From Salinicola tamaricis (GTDB lineage: Bacteria > Pseudomonadota > Gammaproteobacteria > Pseudomonadales > Halomonadaceae): a stretch of 64,000 nucleotides of DNA. A program made the translations under genes and the position numbers. Positions 50,726 to 61,074 of this stretch are shown here, piece after piece. The notes beneath the pieces were generated by a model. It saw only the letters and a program-made list of their open reading frames with translations, did not search any database and was not told where the DNA came from. Location of the stretch: positions 3,844,001 to 3,908,000 of the forward strand of contig NZ_CP023559.1 in assembly GCF_003006155.1 (NCBI RefSeq), given 5' to 3'. Within the stretch, counting starts at the first letter, position 1. Each line of letters opens with the position of its first letter.

Positions 50726-52069
50726 CTTGGCCCAGCGACGCCAGCCACGCCTGGGCCTGGCTCTCCCCCGCCGCCACTGCCCGTTTCAACGCCCGGCGTG
50801 CCAGTTGCGGCCGCTCCAGCGGGCCGCGCAACGCCCATCAGCAGCCAGTCGCGCCTTGGGCAGCCTGCCCGACGAATCACCACTTCCGGTCTTCTGGGCA
50901 GCGTTCTGGTCGACTTTATTCCGATCAACGTCGTCGGCGGGCACGATCTGACTTAGTGCGTCGAGCACCACCTGCCACTCGCCCCAGCCGTAGGCGGTCT
51001 CGGCCAGTTGGCGCCAGTCCGCTGCGCTCCCAGTCAGGGTAGCCAGCGCACGCCACGCTGCCAGGGCCTTGTCGTGTTCGCGCGCGGCACTCCACGCCTG
51101 CGCCTCCAGGCGTAGATTGGCCTCGGAACGTGGCAGCTCGCCGTCCGCCAGCCAGCGCGCCAGATACTCCCCCGCGCGAGCGGGTGTCCCACCGGCGATA
51201 TGTAGTTCGGCCAGTTGCACCAGATCCTGCGGCCGGGTCAGCACGCCGCGGCGCCAGCCACTCTCCCAGATCGCCGCTGCGCGCCCGGAGTCGCCCGCCT
51301 GCTGGGCCAGGCCGGCGGCGCGGCGCCAGACCTGCGGCGAGTCGGCATCGTCACCCAACAGCGCCAGAGCGTCATCGAAACGGCCACTGTGTTGATAGAC
51401 CGTACTGGCGAGCTGGCGCTGGTCAGCGTCCCAGGAGGCGCTACCCGATGCGTGCAGGCGATCGAGAGAGTCGGCTGCCGCCTGCCACTCACTCAGGGCG
51501 GCGCGCGTGCGCACCAGCAACCAGCGCGACTCGGCGTCGCCACCGCTGGCCTCGACCCAGCGCGTGAGCAGGTCGGCCCCACGCTCGCGCTGGCCGGCCG
51601 CAAGGCGCAGCTGCGCCTCCTGGCGTAGCCAGGCCAGCCGCCGCGCCGCCGGGACCTCAGCGATGCCGCGGGCCGTGGCCAGGCGTGCCGCCGCCGCCGC
51701 ACTGTCCCCCTGGCGCGCCAGGGCGCTGGCTTCGAGCTGCAGAAACAGCGCCCGGGCCCAGCGATCGGCGGCATTGCCGCCATCGAGACGCGCCGCGGCG
51801 GCCTCGGCGCGCGACGCCACCGCGGCGTTGTCGCCCGCGGCCAACTGCTGCTGCAGCGACTCGAGCGACGCAATCATGCTGGAACGCAGTGCGGGCCCTT
51901 CGGCCAGTGCCGGCGTGGCCGCCAACAGCGCCAGCAGCAGGAGCGCGGCGCCATATCGTCGCCGCTGCCCCCTGGCAGCGCCGACGCAACGACAGTCGGC
52001 AATGTCGGAGACCGCGTTGACAGTCCGGGCGGCATCCGCGGAAGGGATGACAATCTGTGGCGCGTCCAT
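50721..52069 (-). CDS. Exported TPR protein of the TonB2-type operon (frameshifted)
   Basis: A ~445-residue protein with a signal-like segment (RYGAALLLLALLAATPALA near residue 40) and a series of Ala-rich TPR-like helical pairs (SPQVWRRAAGLAQQAGDSGR, PARAGEYLARWLADGELPR). One base is lost near 50860; the restored frame ends PQLARRALKRAV...WLASLGQG. It is the last gene of the ExbB-ExbD-TonB operon, the position of the TPR protein TtpD in Vibrio TonB2 clusters. It is probably periplasmic and helps energised transport. The ATG 52069 follows AAGG. Confidence 0.75.
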
Positions 52070-52071
52070 GG

Positions 52072-52830
52072 TCAACCTTGCAGTTTGAACTCGATACGCT
52101 GGGTGGCGCGGCGCACATCGTCCGCCGGCGGGAAGCGCCAGCGTGCTACCGCCTCCTCCACCGCGCGGTCGAACACGTTGGCCGGCTCGGCGTCGATCAC
52201 CCGCAGGCTGCCGCCGTCAACGCGGCCATCGGGCTGGATCACGAAGCTGACCTCGACATAGCCCTCCAGGCCGCGCCGTTGCGCCCGCGCCGGATAGGTC
52301 GGATTGACCCGACTGGTCGGCTGCAGCTGCCCCACGTCCCGCGGCGCGGCCTGCGTACCCTTGGGCGTCGGCTGCGCGGCCTGCCCCTGGGCCTGGCTGG
52401 GCGCCGGTGACGGGCTGGGCTGCGGGCTGGGCTCGGGACGCGACTCAGGTTGCGACTGAGGTTGTGGCTCAGGCTTGGGTCGAGGCGTCGGTCGTGCCTC
52501 GCTCAGCTCGGGCAGAGAGGCGTCGAGCGTCGGCACCGGGGTCTGCGGCTGCGCCACCTGGGGCTCGGGCACCGCGATCTGACTAGGTGTCGGCGCCGGC
52601 GTCGGAGCCGCGACCGGCGGCGGTGGTGGTGCGGCTGGGGGGGGCGGTGGCGCCGAAGCCGCGCTCGTCGCCGGGGTCTGCGCCTGCTCCGGGGCTTCGA
52701 CCATAGCGATCGGCGCCGCGCTGACGATCTCCTGATCCCTCGGCGCCGGCGGTGCCACCAGCAGCGCCAGGAGGTAAAACAGCACCAGCGCCAGTGCGCC
52801 ACCGGCGACCAGCCCCACCAGCCTACGCAT
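52072..52830 (-). CDS. tonB: TonB energy transducer
   Basis: 252 residues. One N-terminal membrane span (LVGLVAGGALALVLFYLLAL), a long Pro-rich linker with PAPTPAP/PEPQPQSQP repeats, then the C-terminal TonB domain (NPTYPARAQRRGLEGYVEVS, FVIQPDGRVDGGSLRVIDAE, ARWRFPPA). It transmits proton-motive force from ExbB/ExbD to outer-membrane receptors. Its ATG overlaps the exbD stop (ATGA). Confidence 0.92.
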   Translation of the reverse strand: MRRLVGLVAGGALALVLFYLLALLVAPPAPRDQEIVSAAPIAMVEAPEQAQTPATSAASAPPPPPAAPPPPPVAAPTPAPTPSQIAVPEPQVAQPQTPVPTLDASLPELSEARPTPRPKPEPQPQSQPESRPEPSPQPSPSPAPSQAQGQAAQPTPKGTQAAPRDVGQLQPTSRVNPTYPARAQRRGLEGYVEVSFVIQPDGRVDGGSLRVIDAEPANVFDRAVEEAVARWRFPPADDVRRATQRIEFKLQG

Positions 52831-53235
52831 CAGCCAGCGCCCCGGTTGGCCGCTACGGCGACGTTGTCGACCCCGGCCTGGCGAATGCGATCCATCACCT
52901 CGAGCAGCAGCCCCGTGGTCGAGCGGCGATCGGCCTGAACCACCACGCTACCATCGCCGGAAACCAGCGCCGCCACCTTGGCGCCGACCCGATGCGCATC
53001 GACCGCCTCACCGTCGACCCACACCGCGCCATCCTGGGTGATCGCCACCAGCACCTGAGTGTCGGGGCGCGCAGTCGCCTCACTCGACTGCGGTCGCTCG
53101 ATCTCCACCCCACTCTCCTTGATGAAGCTGGTGGTGACGATGAAGAGATCAGCATGATGAAGACGCATCCAGCATCGGGGTCAGATCGATCCCGGTGGTA
53201 TCGTCGCTCGCTTCCCGCAGGCGCCGCCTACGCAT
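52830..53235 (-). CDS. exbD: ExbD-family biopolymer transport protein (frameshifted)
   Basis: A single-span protein of the TonB motor. The N-terminus MRRRRLREASDD is followed by IDLTPMLD, whose aspartate is part of the proton path, then a membrane span that is broken by two one-base losses near 53165 and 53150 and can be restored to LIFFIVTTSF. The periplasmic domain is VEIERPQSSEATARPDTQVL to VVQADRRSTTGLLLEVMDRI. The ATG 53235 overlaps the end of the upstream exbB by eight bases. Confidence 0.88.
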
Positions 53236-53761
53236 GGGCATCCTCCACCGCGCGGGCCATGCGATCGTGCAGTCGCTGATCCTCGCGCCGAATGATCTGT
53301 TCCAGTCGGGACACGAACAGCAGCCCGACCACGGCCACGGCCATGCCCACCAAGGTGGGCAGCGTGGCGCGGGCAACGCCGTCGGCCATCGCCCGCGCCT
53401 GGCCGCTATCGCTGAGCGAGAGACTATCGAACACCTGGATCATCCCGGTGACGGTGCCCAGTAGCCCCAGCAGCGGGCATATCGCCACCAGCAGCTTGAG
53501 CCAGGGCAACGGCTGGCGCAGCCGCGCCAGCAGTTCGCGGGTCCACACCTCGCGCAGGGTGAGCGCGCTCCAGCTGACGTGATCGCGGCGCTGGATCCAG
53601 GCATCGATCAGCGCCCGACGGGCACGGCGGTGGGTGACGCGCCAGTAGATCAGACGCTCCAGCGCCAGCGCGAACAGCGCCATGGCGACCAGCATGATCA
53701 CTACCAGGACTCCGCCGCCGGCGCCGATCAGCCAGCGGAGCGGTTCAAGCGTGAACGCCAC
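53228..53761 (-). CDS. exbB: ExbB/TolQ-type proton channel, short form
   Basis: 177 residues with three spans: GGGVLVVIMLVAMALFALAL, ICPLLGLLGTVTGMIQVFD and TLPTLVGMAVAVVGLLFVS. The second and third are the signature of the MotA/TolQ/ExbB domain. The start is GTG 53761 with AGGAGA upstream, overlapping the preceding gene by 17 bases. Forms the proton channel with ExbD. Confidence 0.9.
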   Translation of the reverse strand: MAFTLEPLRWLIGAGGGVLVVIMLVAMALFALALERLIYWRVTHRRARRALIDAWIQRRDHVSWSALTLREVWTRELLARLRQPLPWLKLLVAICPLLGLLGTVTGMIQVFDSLSLSDSGQARAMADGVARATLPTLVGMAVAVVGLLFVSRLEQIIRREDQRLHDRMARAVEDAHA

Positions 53762-55189
53762 GATGGCTCTCCTGATCCTGACCTGTGGCTTCCAGGTGCT
53801 CGGCCAGAACCGCACTGGCGCGCCCCTCGAGCAGCCCGACCAGCCGCCGGCTGCGGCTGCTCAGCGCGGTATTGACGAACAGCAGCGGCACCGCGGTGAT
53901 CAGACCCAGCACGGTGGTCACCAGCGCCTGGCTGATCCCCCCGGCCATCAATTGCGGATCGCCGGTGCCGAACACGGTGATCGACTGGAAGGTGATGATC
54001 ATCCCGGTGACCGTCCCCAGCAGCCCCAGCAGCGGTGCCACCGCGGCGATCAGCTTGACGATCGGCTGGCCGCGCTCCAGGCGCGGCTGCTCTGCCAGCA
54101 GCGCCTCATCAAGACGCGCCTCTAGGGCTTCCGGGGCATGGCTCGGGCCCAGCGCACCGAAGCGCCCCAGTACCCGCCCGAGAGGGTTGTCGTCACGCAG
54201 CCGCTCGGGGTCGCGCAGCTGACGCCGCATGCGCGCACTCACCTGGAGCAGGTAGAGGTACTGCGCCAGCGCCACCAGCAGGCCGACGGCGCCCAGACCT
54301 ACGATCACGTAGCCGACATAGCCCCCCTGCTGAAAGCGCTGCCACAGGCTGGGCTGCTGGGCGATCGCCTGCAGCACTTCGCCATCGGTGGGATCGAAGA
54401 AGAAGCGCTCGCCCTGCCCGGCCTGGAAGTCGCGCAGCGCCGACCGAACATACCCGGGGGTATGCGGGAAGACATCGAGCGGCAGCTTGGCGTCGCTATC
54501 ACGCGCCAGCAGATCGCCCTGGCTGAAGGCCACGCTGTCGCCCAGGCGCACCACTGGGCGCACCTGCACGTCGCCATCGGCCGCCGCCACTGGCGCCTCA
54601 AAGCTTACGCCGCGGGCGCTCTCCGCGATCAGCGCAGCGAGATCGCCGCGCAGCCGATCGAGGGTGTCGATATCGATCAGCCCACGATCATCCAACCGCG
54701 GCGGCAACTGCGCCGCGCCGCCTAGCGTCAGCCAGCTATCGCCGAGGGCATCGCGCAGCTCGCCGGCCTGCTGCTTGATCACCTGTGACACCGCTTCGAT
54801 ATCGGCGGCATCACCGCCTCGTTGCTGACCCAGGTCGGCCAGCGTCTGGCGCTGCTCGCGCTGGCGCTGTTCCAGTTTTTCGCGTTTCGCCTGTGCCGCC
54901 GACAGTCGTTTCTCGGCGTCCGCCACCGCCGCGTCGAGCTTCTGGCGGTCATCTACCAGCGCGGCCAGGCGTGCATCGTCCCGCGCCTCGGCCTCGCGAC
55001 TATCGGCCTGGAAGCGCGCCAGCACCTCCTGCAGCGTATTCGGCGCCTCCGCTTTGGCCTGGCTCTTGGGAGCATCCTGGGTCTGGGCGGGTGTCGACTC
55101 CTGGGCCTGAGCTTGGGGCGCCATCAGCACCGCCAAGGCCAGCGCGACCAGCGCGCCCGCCCCCGGGCCATGAGCGTATCCATGGTCAT
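53745..55189 (-). CDS. Long ExbB-family protein with periplasmic extension (TtpC-like), frameshifted
   Basis: About 480 residues. A signal peptide (ALVALALAVLMAPQAQA) is followed by a coiled-coil region (DDRQKLDAAVADAEKRLSAA) and a periplasmic domain to about residue 260. A membrane span comes next (GYVIVGLGAVGLLVALAQYL), then the ExbB core (AAVAPLLGLLGTVTGMIITF, LVTTVLGLITAVPLLFVN). The ATG 55189 overlaps the DUF3450 stop (ATGA), but its frame differs from the body, so one base is missing near 55160. Gene order matches Vibrio TtpC in TonB2 systems. Confidence 0.88.
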
Positions 55190-56107
55190 GACGCCGACTC
55201 CTGTTCCTGTTCTGGCGCCGGGACATCCGCCTGGGGCGCATCTGACCGGGAAGTGCCCGCTGCCGTCTTGTCATCGGCCGTCGCCGGCGGCTGCCCGGGC
55301 ACCACACTGATAGAGGCCGGCAACGCCAGCAGTGCCGGGGCGGCCTGGTCACGGGCGATACGGATGCCCCGGCGCACTTCATCGATCTGAGCCCGATCGA
55401 GGGGCTCCCAGCGCTGGCTCGCGACCTTCCACACGCCACCGGCGTGACCGTCGGGAGTGACATAGTAAAAGCCGGTGCGCCCCACCCGCAGGTAGTCGAC
55501 CTGGCGCGCATAGTCGCTGCCGGCCTTCGCATTCGGCGCGCGCTCACCCGTCAGCGCACCGCTCCACTGGTCCATCTGGCGACCGTAGTCGAGCTCGGTG
55601 CGCCACACCGAAAAGATCTTCTGCAGCTTCTCGGCCTGGGAGGTTTCATCGCTGGCGAGCATCTTCTCGAGGGTATCGACTCGCGCCAGGCGCTCCTGGC
55701 GCGAAACGGCATGTCGGCCTCGATCATCCACGCAGCTGCTCGACCATCTCGCGCATCTCCCCCGGCAGCGCCTCACGCGTGGTCGAGATCTGCGCCAGCG
55801 CCCGTCGCTGCGCCTCGATGCGCTTGGCCTGATCCGCGACCACCGGCGCCAGCTCGGCGTTGTAGCGCTCCAGGCGATCCGCCTGACGAGTGGCACGGCG
55901 CAGCTGCTCGAGGGCTTCGCGGGTGGCGTCGTCGGCGCTGTCGATGCGCCGCTGCAGCGCGGCCTGAGTCTGCTGCGCCTCGATGCTGGCCTGACTGAGC
56001 GAGTCCTGAGCCGGGGCCTGAGTAGCCACGCCGACAAGACTCGCGGCGGCGAAGCAGAGCGCCGTGAGACGACGGTGGCTTCGCTGACGCGGGGAATGCA
56101 ACACCAC
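55186..56107 (-). CDS. DUF3450 family periplasmic protein (TtpB-like), frameshifted
   Basis: About 305 residues. A signal peptide (ALCFAAASLVGVATQAPAQ) is followed by a coiled-coil stretch (RRIDSADDATREALEQLRRA, DRLERYNAELAPVVADQAKR) and a C-terminal domain with SVWRTELDYGRQMDQWSG and GRTGFYYVTPDGHAGGVWK, typical of DUF3450. Frame lost near 55730. The start is GTG 56107, five bases after AAGGAG. First gene of the TonB2-type operon and preceded by a Fur-like site. Confidence 0.85.
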
Positions 56108-56230
56108 GCGATCTCCTTACGAATGGGCCTGAAGCCGTGGGAGTGGGCCTGAAGACGTGACAGAACCGCCTCGGAGCGGTGCGACAGCGTCGAAAAGTGA
56201 TGAGCCGAGCTAGAGGACGACAACCTAGTA

Positions 56231-56249
56231 AAAACAAGAACAATTATCA
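56231..56249 (-). promoter_or_regulatory. Possible Fur box upstream of the TonB2-type operon
   Basis: TGATAATTGTTCTTGTTTT on the minus strand has one good Fur half-site (TGATAAT) and an A+T-rich but poor second half, about 125 bases upstream of the DUF3450 start. Iron control of this operon would be expected, but the match is partial. Confidence 0.35.
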
Positions 56250-56310
56250 ATCAGTATCCAGGCCCTGCATCGACCTTCCGAGTGCTCGCGTGCATGAAAA
56301 CCGCGCGCAT

Positions 56311-56336
56311 AAAAAAGCCGGCGCCCTAAGGCGCCG
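56311..56336 (-). terminator. Intrinsic terminator of the etfBA operon
   Basis: Seven-bp stem (CGGCGCC / GGCGCCG) with a 4-base loop, followed on the minus strand by GC and six T residues. Lies 24 bases past the etfA stop. Confidence 0.85.
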
Positions 56337-56359
56337 CTCTGGCCACGATCAACCGTGGC

Positions 56360-57286
56360 TTACAGCTTCTGCTCCAGCGCCGGCAGGAGCTCGAACAGAT
56401 CGCCGACCAGGCCGTAATCGGCCACCTGGAAGATCGGTGCATCTTCGTCCTTGTTGATCGCCACGATCACCTTGGAGTCCTTCATCCCGGCCAGATGCTG
56501 GATCGCACCGCTGATGCCCACCGCGATGTAGAGCTCCGGGGCGACGATCTTGCCGGTCTGCCCCACCTGCATGTCGTTGGGCACGAAACCGGCATCGACC
56601 GCCGCGCGCGAAGCGCCGATAGCGGCACCCAGCTTGTCGGCGATCCCTTCGAGCAGCTTGAAGTTGTCGCCGCTGCCCATGCCGCGGCCACCGGAGATGA
56701 CGATCTTGGCACTGCCCAGCTCGGGACGATCGCTCTGGGCAAGCTCTTCGCCGACGAACCGGCTGCTGGTGTTGCTCACCTCGGCGCTGATTGGCTCGAT
56801 CGCGGCACTGCCGCCGTCGGCCACGGCGTCGAACGCAGTGGTACGCACCGTGATCACCTTGAGCGGGTCGCTCGAGCGCACCGTGGCGATGGCGTTGCCG
56901 GCGTAGATCGGCCGCTTGAAGGTGTCGTCACTGACAACCTCGAGAATGTCGGAGATCTGGGCCACATCGCGCAGCGCCGCCAGCCGCGGCAGCACGTTCT
57001 TGCCGGTGGTGCTGGAGGCCGCCAGCACATGGGTGTAGTCATCGGCCAGTGCCACCAGCAGCTCGGCCAGCGGCTCGGCCAGCTGGTGCGCGTAGACCGC
57101 ATCGTCGGCCACCCGCACCCGGCTGACACCGTCGAGGCCGGCAGCGGCTTGAGCCACGGCGTCGACCCCTTCGCCGGCGACCAGCACGTCGATGTCGCCA
57201 CCGATCGCGCGTGCCGCGGCGACCACGTGTGCCGTGCCTGCCGCCAGTTCGCCGTCATGCTGTTCGGCGAGAATCAGAATGCTCAT
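56360..57286 (-). CDS. etfA: Electron transfer flavoprotein alpha subunit
   Basis: 308 residues, binds FAD. The N-terminal domain begins [20 protein letters not shown]. The C-terminal FAD domain has the signature [20 protein letters not shown] and [20 protein letters not shown]. Works with EtfB to carry electrons from acyl-CoA and other dehydrogenases to ETF-QO. 14 bases after etfB. Confidence 0.95.
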   Translation of the reverse strand: MSILILAEQHDGELAAGTAHVVAAARAIGGDIDVLVAGEGVDAVAQAAAGLDGVSRVRVADDAVYAHQLAEPLAELLVALADDYTHVLAASSTTGKNVLPRLAALRDVAQISDILEVVSDDTFKRPIYAGNAIATVRSSDPLKVITVRTTAFDAVADGGSAAIEPISAEVSNTSSRFVGEELAQSDRPELGSAKIVISGGRGMGSGDNFKLLEGIADKLGAAIGASRAAVDAGFVPNDMQVGQTGKIVAPELYIAVGISGAIQHLAGMKDSKVIVAINKDEDAPIFQVADYGLVGDLFELLPALEQKL

Positions 57287-57300
57287 GCCAGCCGCTCCCT

Positions 57301-58049
57301 TCAAAGCACTTTCGCTTCGGTCTTGAGTTTCTCCACCAGCTCGTCCACCGAGCCGACCTTCACACCACCCTTGCGCTCGGCCGGAGTCTCGACCCCGAGC
57401 AGCTCGAGCCCACTCTCGACGCTGACACCCAGCGCTTCCGGGGTCTTGCTCTCGAGCGGCTTCTTCTTGGCCTTCATGATGTCAGGCAGCTTGGCGTAGC
57501 GCGGCTCGTTGAGGCGCAAGTCGGTGGTGACCACCGCCGGCAGCGTCAGTGCCACCGTCTGCAGACCGCCATCGATCTCGCGGGTGACGTCCACACTGCC
57601 TTCCTTGACGTCGACCTTCGAGGCGAAGGTGCCCTGGGGCATGCCGGTGAGTGCCGCCAGCATCTGGCCGGTCTGGTTGTTGTCGGTGTCGATGGCCTGC
57701 TTGCCTAGGATCACCAGATCCGGTTGCTCTTCATCGACCACTGCCTTGAGCAGCTTGGCCACCGCCAGGGACTCGACCCGCGCCTCGGTCTCGACATGAA
57801 TGGCGCGATCGGCGCCCAGCGCCAGCGCGGTGCGCAGCTGCTCCTGCGCGGCCTTGGGACCGACGGTGACGGCGACGATCTCGCTGGCCACGCCCTGCTC
57901 TTGAGCCGCACCGCCTCTTCGACGGCGATCTCGCAGAACGGGTTCATGGCCATCTTGACGTTGGTCAGATCGACATCGGAGTGATCCGGCTTGACGCGGA
58001 TCTTGACGTTGTAGTCGATGACGCGTTTGACCGCGACGAGTACTTTCAT
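57301..58049 (-). CDS. etfB: Electron transfer flavoprotein beta subunit (frameshifted)
   Basis: Opens [20 protein letters not shown] with [19 protein letters not shown], then one G is missing from a GG near 57897; restoring it gives [17 protein letters not shown]. The rest contains [30 protein letters not shown] and the beta-subunit signature region [20 protein letters not shown]. ~249 residues. Forms the ETF heterodimer with EtfA; the operon is divergent from ETF-QO. Confidence 0.94.
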
Positions 58050-58432
58050 GGATGTCCTCGCAGGCTGAAGAAAAGATCGGCGCGAGGCGGAAGACGGCAC
58101 TGACCTGGCGGCAGGCAAAAGCCGGCCGTCATGCACGACACGAACGCGATGCTTCCGCCGAACCGATTGACGCGAAACAGACTCGCGTCAAACGTGGCCG
58201 GGGTCAATCCGCCAGTGGTCCCATCCCGCGGCGGCGCGGCCGGATCAGGGACAACGGCGGCGTAAAAGTGCGATGATAGCCCATTATCGAGCGCGGCCCG
58301 AAGCCACGCCTTGGCATAAGCAAAGCGCGCGACGTCATAACGTCGAGACGCGCGGGCACAAGCCCCATAACAGGCCGCGGCCGGCGCGAGGGCCGGGCCG
58401 ACAATACCGTAGCGCTAGCAAGGAGAATCGGT
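58050..58432. other. Divergent intergenic region between etfB and ETF-QO
   Basis: About 380 bases with no supported gene. It should contain both promoters. No operator, such as a fatty-acid regulator site, was identified by eye. Confidence 0.45.
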
Positions 58433-60101
58433 TTGGAACGCGAATCCATGGATTTCGATGTAGTCATCGTCGGCGCGGGGCCGAGCGGACTGGCGGCAGC
58501 CTGCCGGCTGATGCAGCAGGCCCAGGCGGCAGAGCGCGAACTTTCCGTGTGCGTGGTCGAGAAAGGCTCCGAGGTCGGCGCTCATATCCTCTCCGGTGCC
58601 GTGCTCGAGCCGCGCGCCCTGGCCGAACTCTTCCCCGACTGGGCCGAGCGCGGGGCGCCTTTGAACACCGCGGTCACGCGTGACGATCTCTATCTGCTCA
58701 AGGACGCGGAAAAGGCACAGAAGCTGCCCGGCGCGCTGGTGCCCAAGAGCCTGCACAACGTCGGCCATGGCACCCAGAACTACATCATCAGCGCCGGCAA
58801 CCTGTGCCGCTGGCTGGGTGAGCAGGCGGAGGCCCTGGGAGTGGAGATATTCCCCGGTTTCGCCGCCCAGGAGGCGCTGATCGATGAAGACGGCATCGTG
58901 CGCGGCATCGTCACCGGTGACATGGGCGTGGCCGCCGACGGCAGCGAGGGCGCCAACTACATGCCGGGCATGGAACTGCGCGCCAAGTACACGCTGTTCT
59001 GCGAAGGCGCCCGCGGGCATATCGGCAAGCGCCTGATCGAGCGCTTCGATCTCGGCCGGCCGCGACCCGCAGCACTATGCCATCGGCTTCAAGGAGCTGT
59101 GGGACGTACCCGCCGAGCAGCACGAGCCGGGCCTGGTGGTGCACGGCTCCGGCTGGCCGCTCACCGACAAGGCGGCCGGCGGTGACGGTCACGGCGGCTG
59201 GTTCCTCTACCATGGCGACGACAACCAGGTGATGGTGGGGCTGATCGTCGACCTGAGCTATCGCAACCCCTATCTGTCGCCGTTCGACGAGTTCCAGCGT
59301 CTCAAGCACCACCCGCAGCTCAAGCGCTACCTCGAGGGTGGCAAGCGGGTCGCCTACGGCGCGCGGGCGATCGCCAAGGGCGGCGCCAACTGCCTGCCCA
59401 AGATGACCATGCCCGGGGCGCTGCTGCTCGGCTGCGACGCCGGCACGCTCAACTTCGCCAAGATCAAAGGCATCCACACGGCGATGAAGTCCGGTCTGGT
59501 CGCCGCCGAGAGCGTGTTCGAGGCGCTCGCCGAGGATGATGCCGGCGGCCGAGAGCTCACCGCCTTCACCCAGGCGTGGGAGTCGAGCTGGGCGTGGCAG
59601 GAACTGCAGGCCAGCCGCAGTTTCGGCCCGGCGGTCCATCGCTACGGTACCCTCGGTGGCGGCGCCTACTATTTTGTCGACCAGCTACTCGGTGGCGGCA
59701 AGCTGCCCACGCTGCACGACACCACACCGGATTACCGCCTCACCCCCGCCGCCGAGGCCACCCGTATCGACTACCCCAAGCCGGATGGCAAGCTCTCCTT
59801 CGACAAGCCCTCTTCGGTGTTCCTCTCCAACACCAATCACGACGAGGATCAGCCCTGCCATCTGCGCCTGACGGATCCCAGCATTCCCATCGAGAAGAAT
59901 TTGCCCGAATACGCCGAGCCGGCACAGCGCTACTGCCCGGTCGGGGTCTACGAGGTGGTCGAGGAGAGCGACGGCCCGCGGTTCCAGATCAACTTCCAGA
60001 ACTGCATCCACTGCAAGACTTGCGACATCAAGGACCCGGCACAGAACATCACCTGGGTGGCGCCGGAGGGCGGTGGCGGCCCCAACTACCCCAATATGTG
60101 A
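58433..60101 (+). CDS. Electron transfer flavoprotein-ubiquinone oxidoreductase (frameshifted)
   Basis: A membrane-associated FAD/4Fe-4S enzyme passing electrons from ETF to ubiquinone. FAD motif DVVIVGAGPSGLAAACRLM; quinone-site region GNLCRWLGEQAEALGVEIFP; ferredoxin-like C-terminus with cysteines in RYCPVGVYEV and NCIHCKTCDIKDP, ending GGGGPNYPNM. One base is lost near 59062. The start is TTG 58433, eight bases after AAGGAG; ATG 58448 is an alternative. Confidence 0.94.
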
Positions 60102-60123
60102 TGCGGGCCGGACCAGGCCCGCA
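60102..60123 (+). terminator. Hairpin downstream of ETF-QO
   Basis: Eight-bp stem (TGCGGGCC / GGCCCGCA) with a 6-base loop directly after the stop codon. No U-tract. Confidence 0.5.
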
Positions 60124-60182
60124 GCGGGAGTCGCCAGGCTCGATCGAAAACGCCGACCAGCGCACTGTTTTGCCGGCCCTGC

Positions 60183-61009
60183 CTAGGCGGGGCCGGTGGC
60201 CACGGGCCGCCCGGCATCCTCGATCCACTCGCTCCAGGAGCCGACATAGAGCCGCGGCAGCGCCAGGCCGGCCACCGCATAGGCGAGGATGTTGTGGCAC
60301 GCGGTCACCCCGGAGCCGCAGTAGGCGGTCAGCCACTCTGCCTGGGGCAGGGTCGCGGCCAGCGCTGCCGGTGACTGGAAGCGGCCATCGGCGGCAAGAT
60401 TATCGGCGCAGGGGTGACACAGGGCGCCGGGGATATGACCGGCCACCGGATCGAGGGGCTCCTCCTCGCCGCGGAAGCGCGAGGCAGCCCGGGCGTCGAT
60501 CAACTGACCGCCCTCAGCCGCCAGCCGTTCCAGGCCGATCCAGGCCGTGTCATGATAGTCGGGCTGCCAGGCCGTGGCACCGGCCGCCGCCTCACGCGAT
60601 ACCTCGTTCGGCGCCAGGGGTACCGTCTCCCCCGCCGCCGCCTGCCATACCTGAATGCCGCCATCGAGCACGCGCACATCCGGGTGCCCCGCCCAGCACG
60701 CCAGCATCCACCAGCCCCGCGCCGCTGCCAGCCGGCCACCCTGATCGTCGAACACCACCACGGCTCGCCCAGGCGTCACGCCGAGACGCAAAGCGTCGCC
60801 GTGAAGTCCGCCTGTGACGGCAATGGATGGCGGCCGCCGGCGCCGGATGCTGCCGACATGTCGCGTTCGAGATCGAAGCGGCGGCTGCCGGGCAGGGTCA
60901 CGGCAGCCTCGGCGCTGTCCTGACGAAAGGCACGGCAATCGAGCAGCAGTGGCGGCTGGGAGGTCTGCAGCTGGGCTTCGAGTGCTTCGGGAGTGATCAG
61001 TACCGACAT
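60183..61009 (-). CDS. sseA: Sulfurtransferase, 3-mercaptopyruvate/thiosulfate type (frameshifted)
   Basis: Two rhodanese domains. The N-terminal inactive one includes MSVLITPEALEAQLQTSQPP and VVVFDDQGGRLAAARGWWML. The C-terminal active one has the cysteine loop AYCGSGVTACHNILAYAVAG; the CGSGVTA loop is that of the SseA/mercaptopyruvate type. ARAASRFRGEEEPLDPVAGH, also typical, precedes it. Frame lost near 60790. About 275 residues, cytoplasmic. Thiosulfate as substrate cannot be excluded. Confidence 0.88.
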
Positions 61010-61074
61010 GGCGCAACGCCTCAGGCATGGGAGTCACCCATGCTGCGCCGTGCCGCACTCGCTGTCGAGTCGAC

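Noticed and set aside
52450..52938. 162-codon Arg-rich plus-strand frame opposite tonB
   Set aside because: It is the complement of the proline-rich TonB linker; composition alone explains it.
58433..60101. ETF-QO broken by a real mutation
   Set aside because: The single break is of the same one-base type as those in essential genes nearby, and the partner ETF genes are present, so a sequence error is more likely than gene loss.
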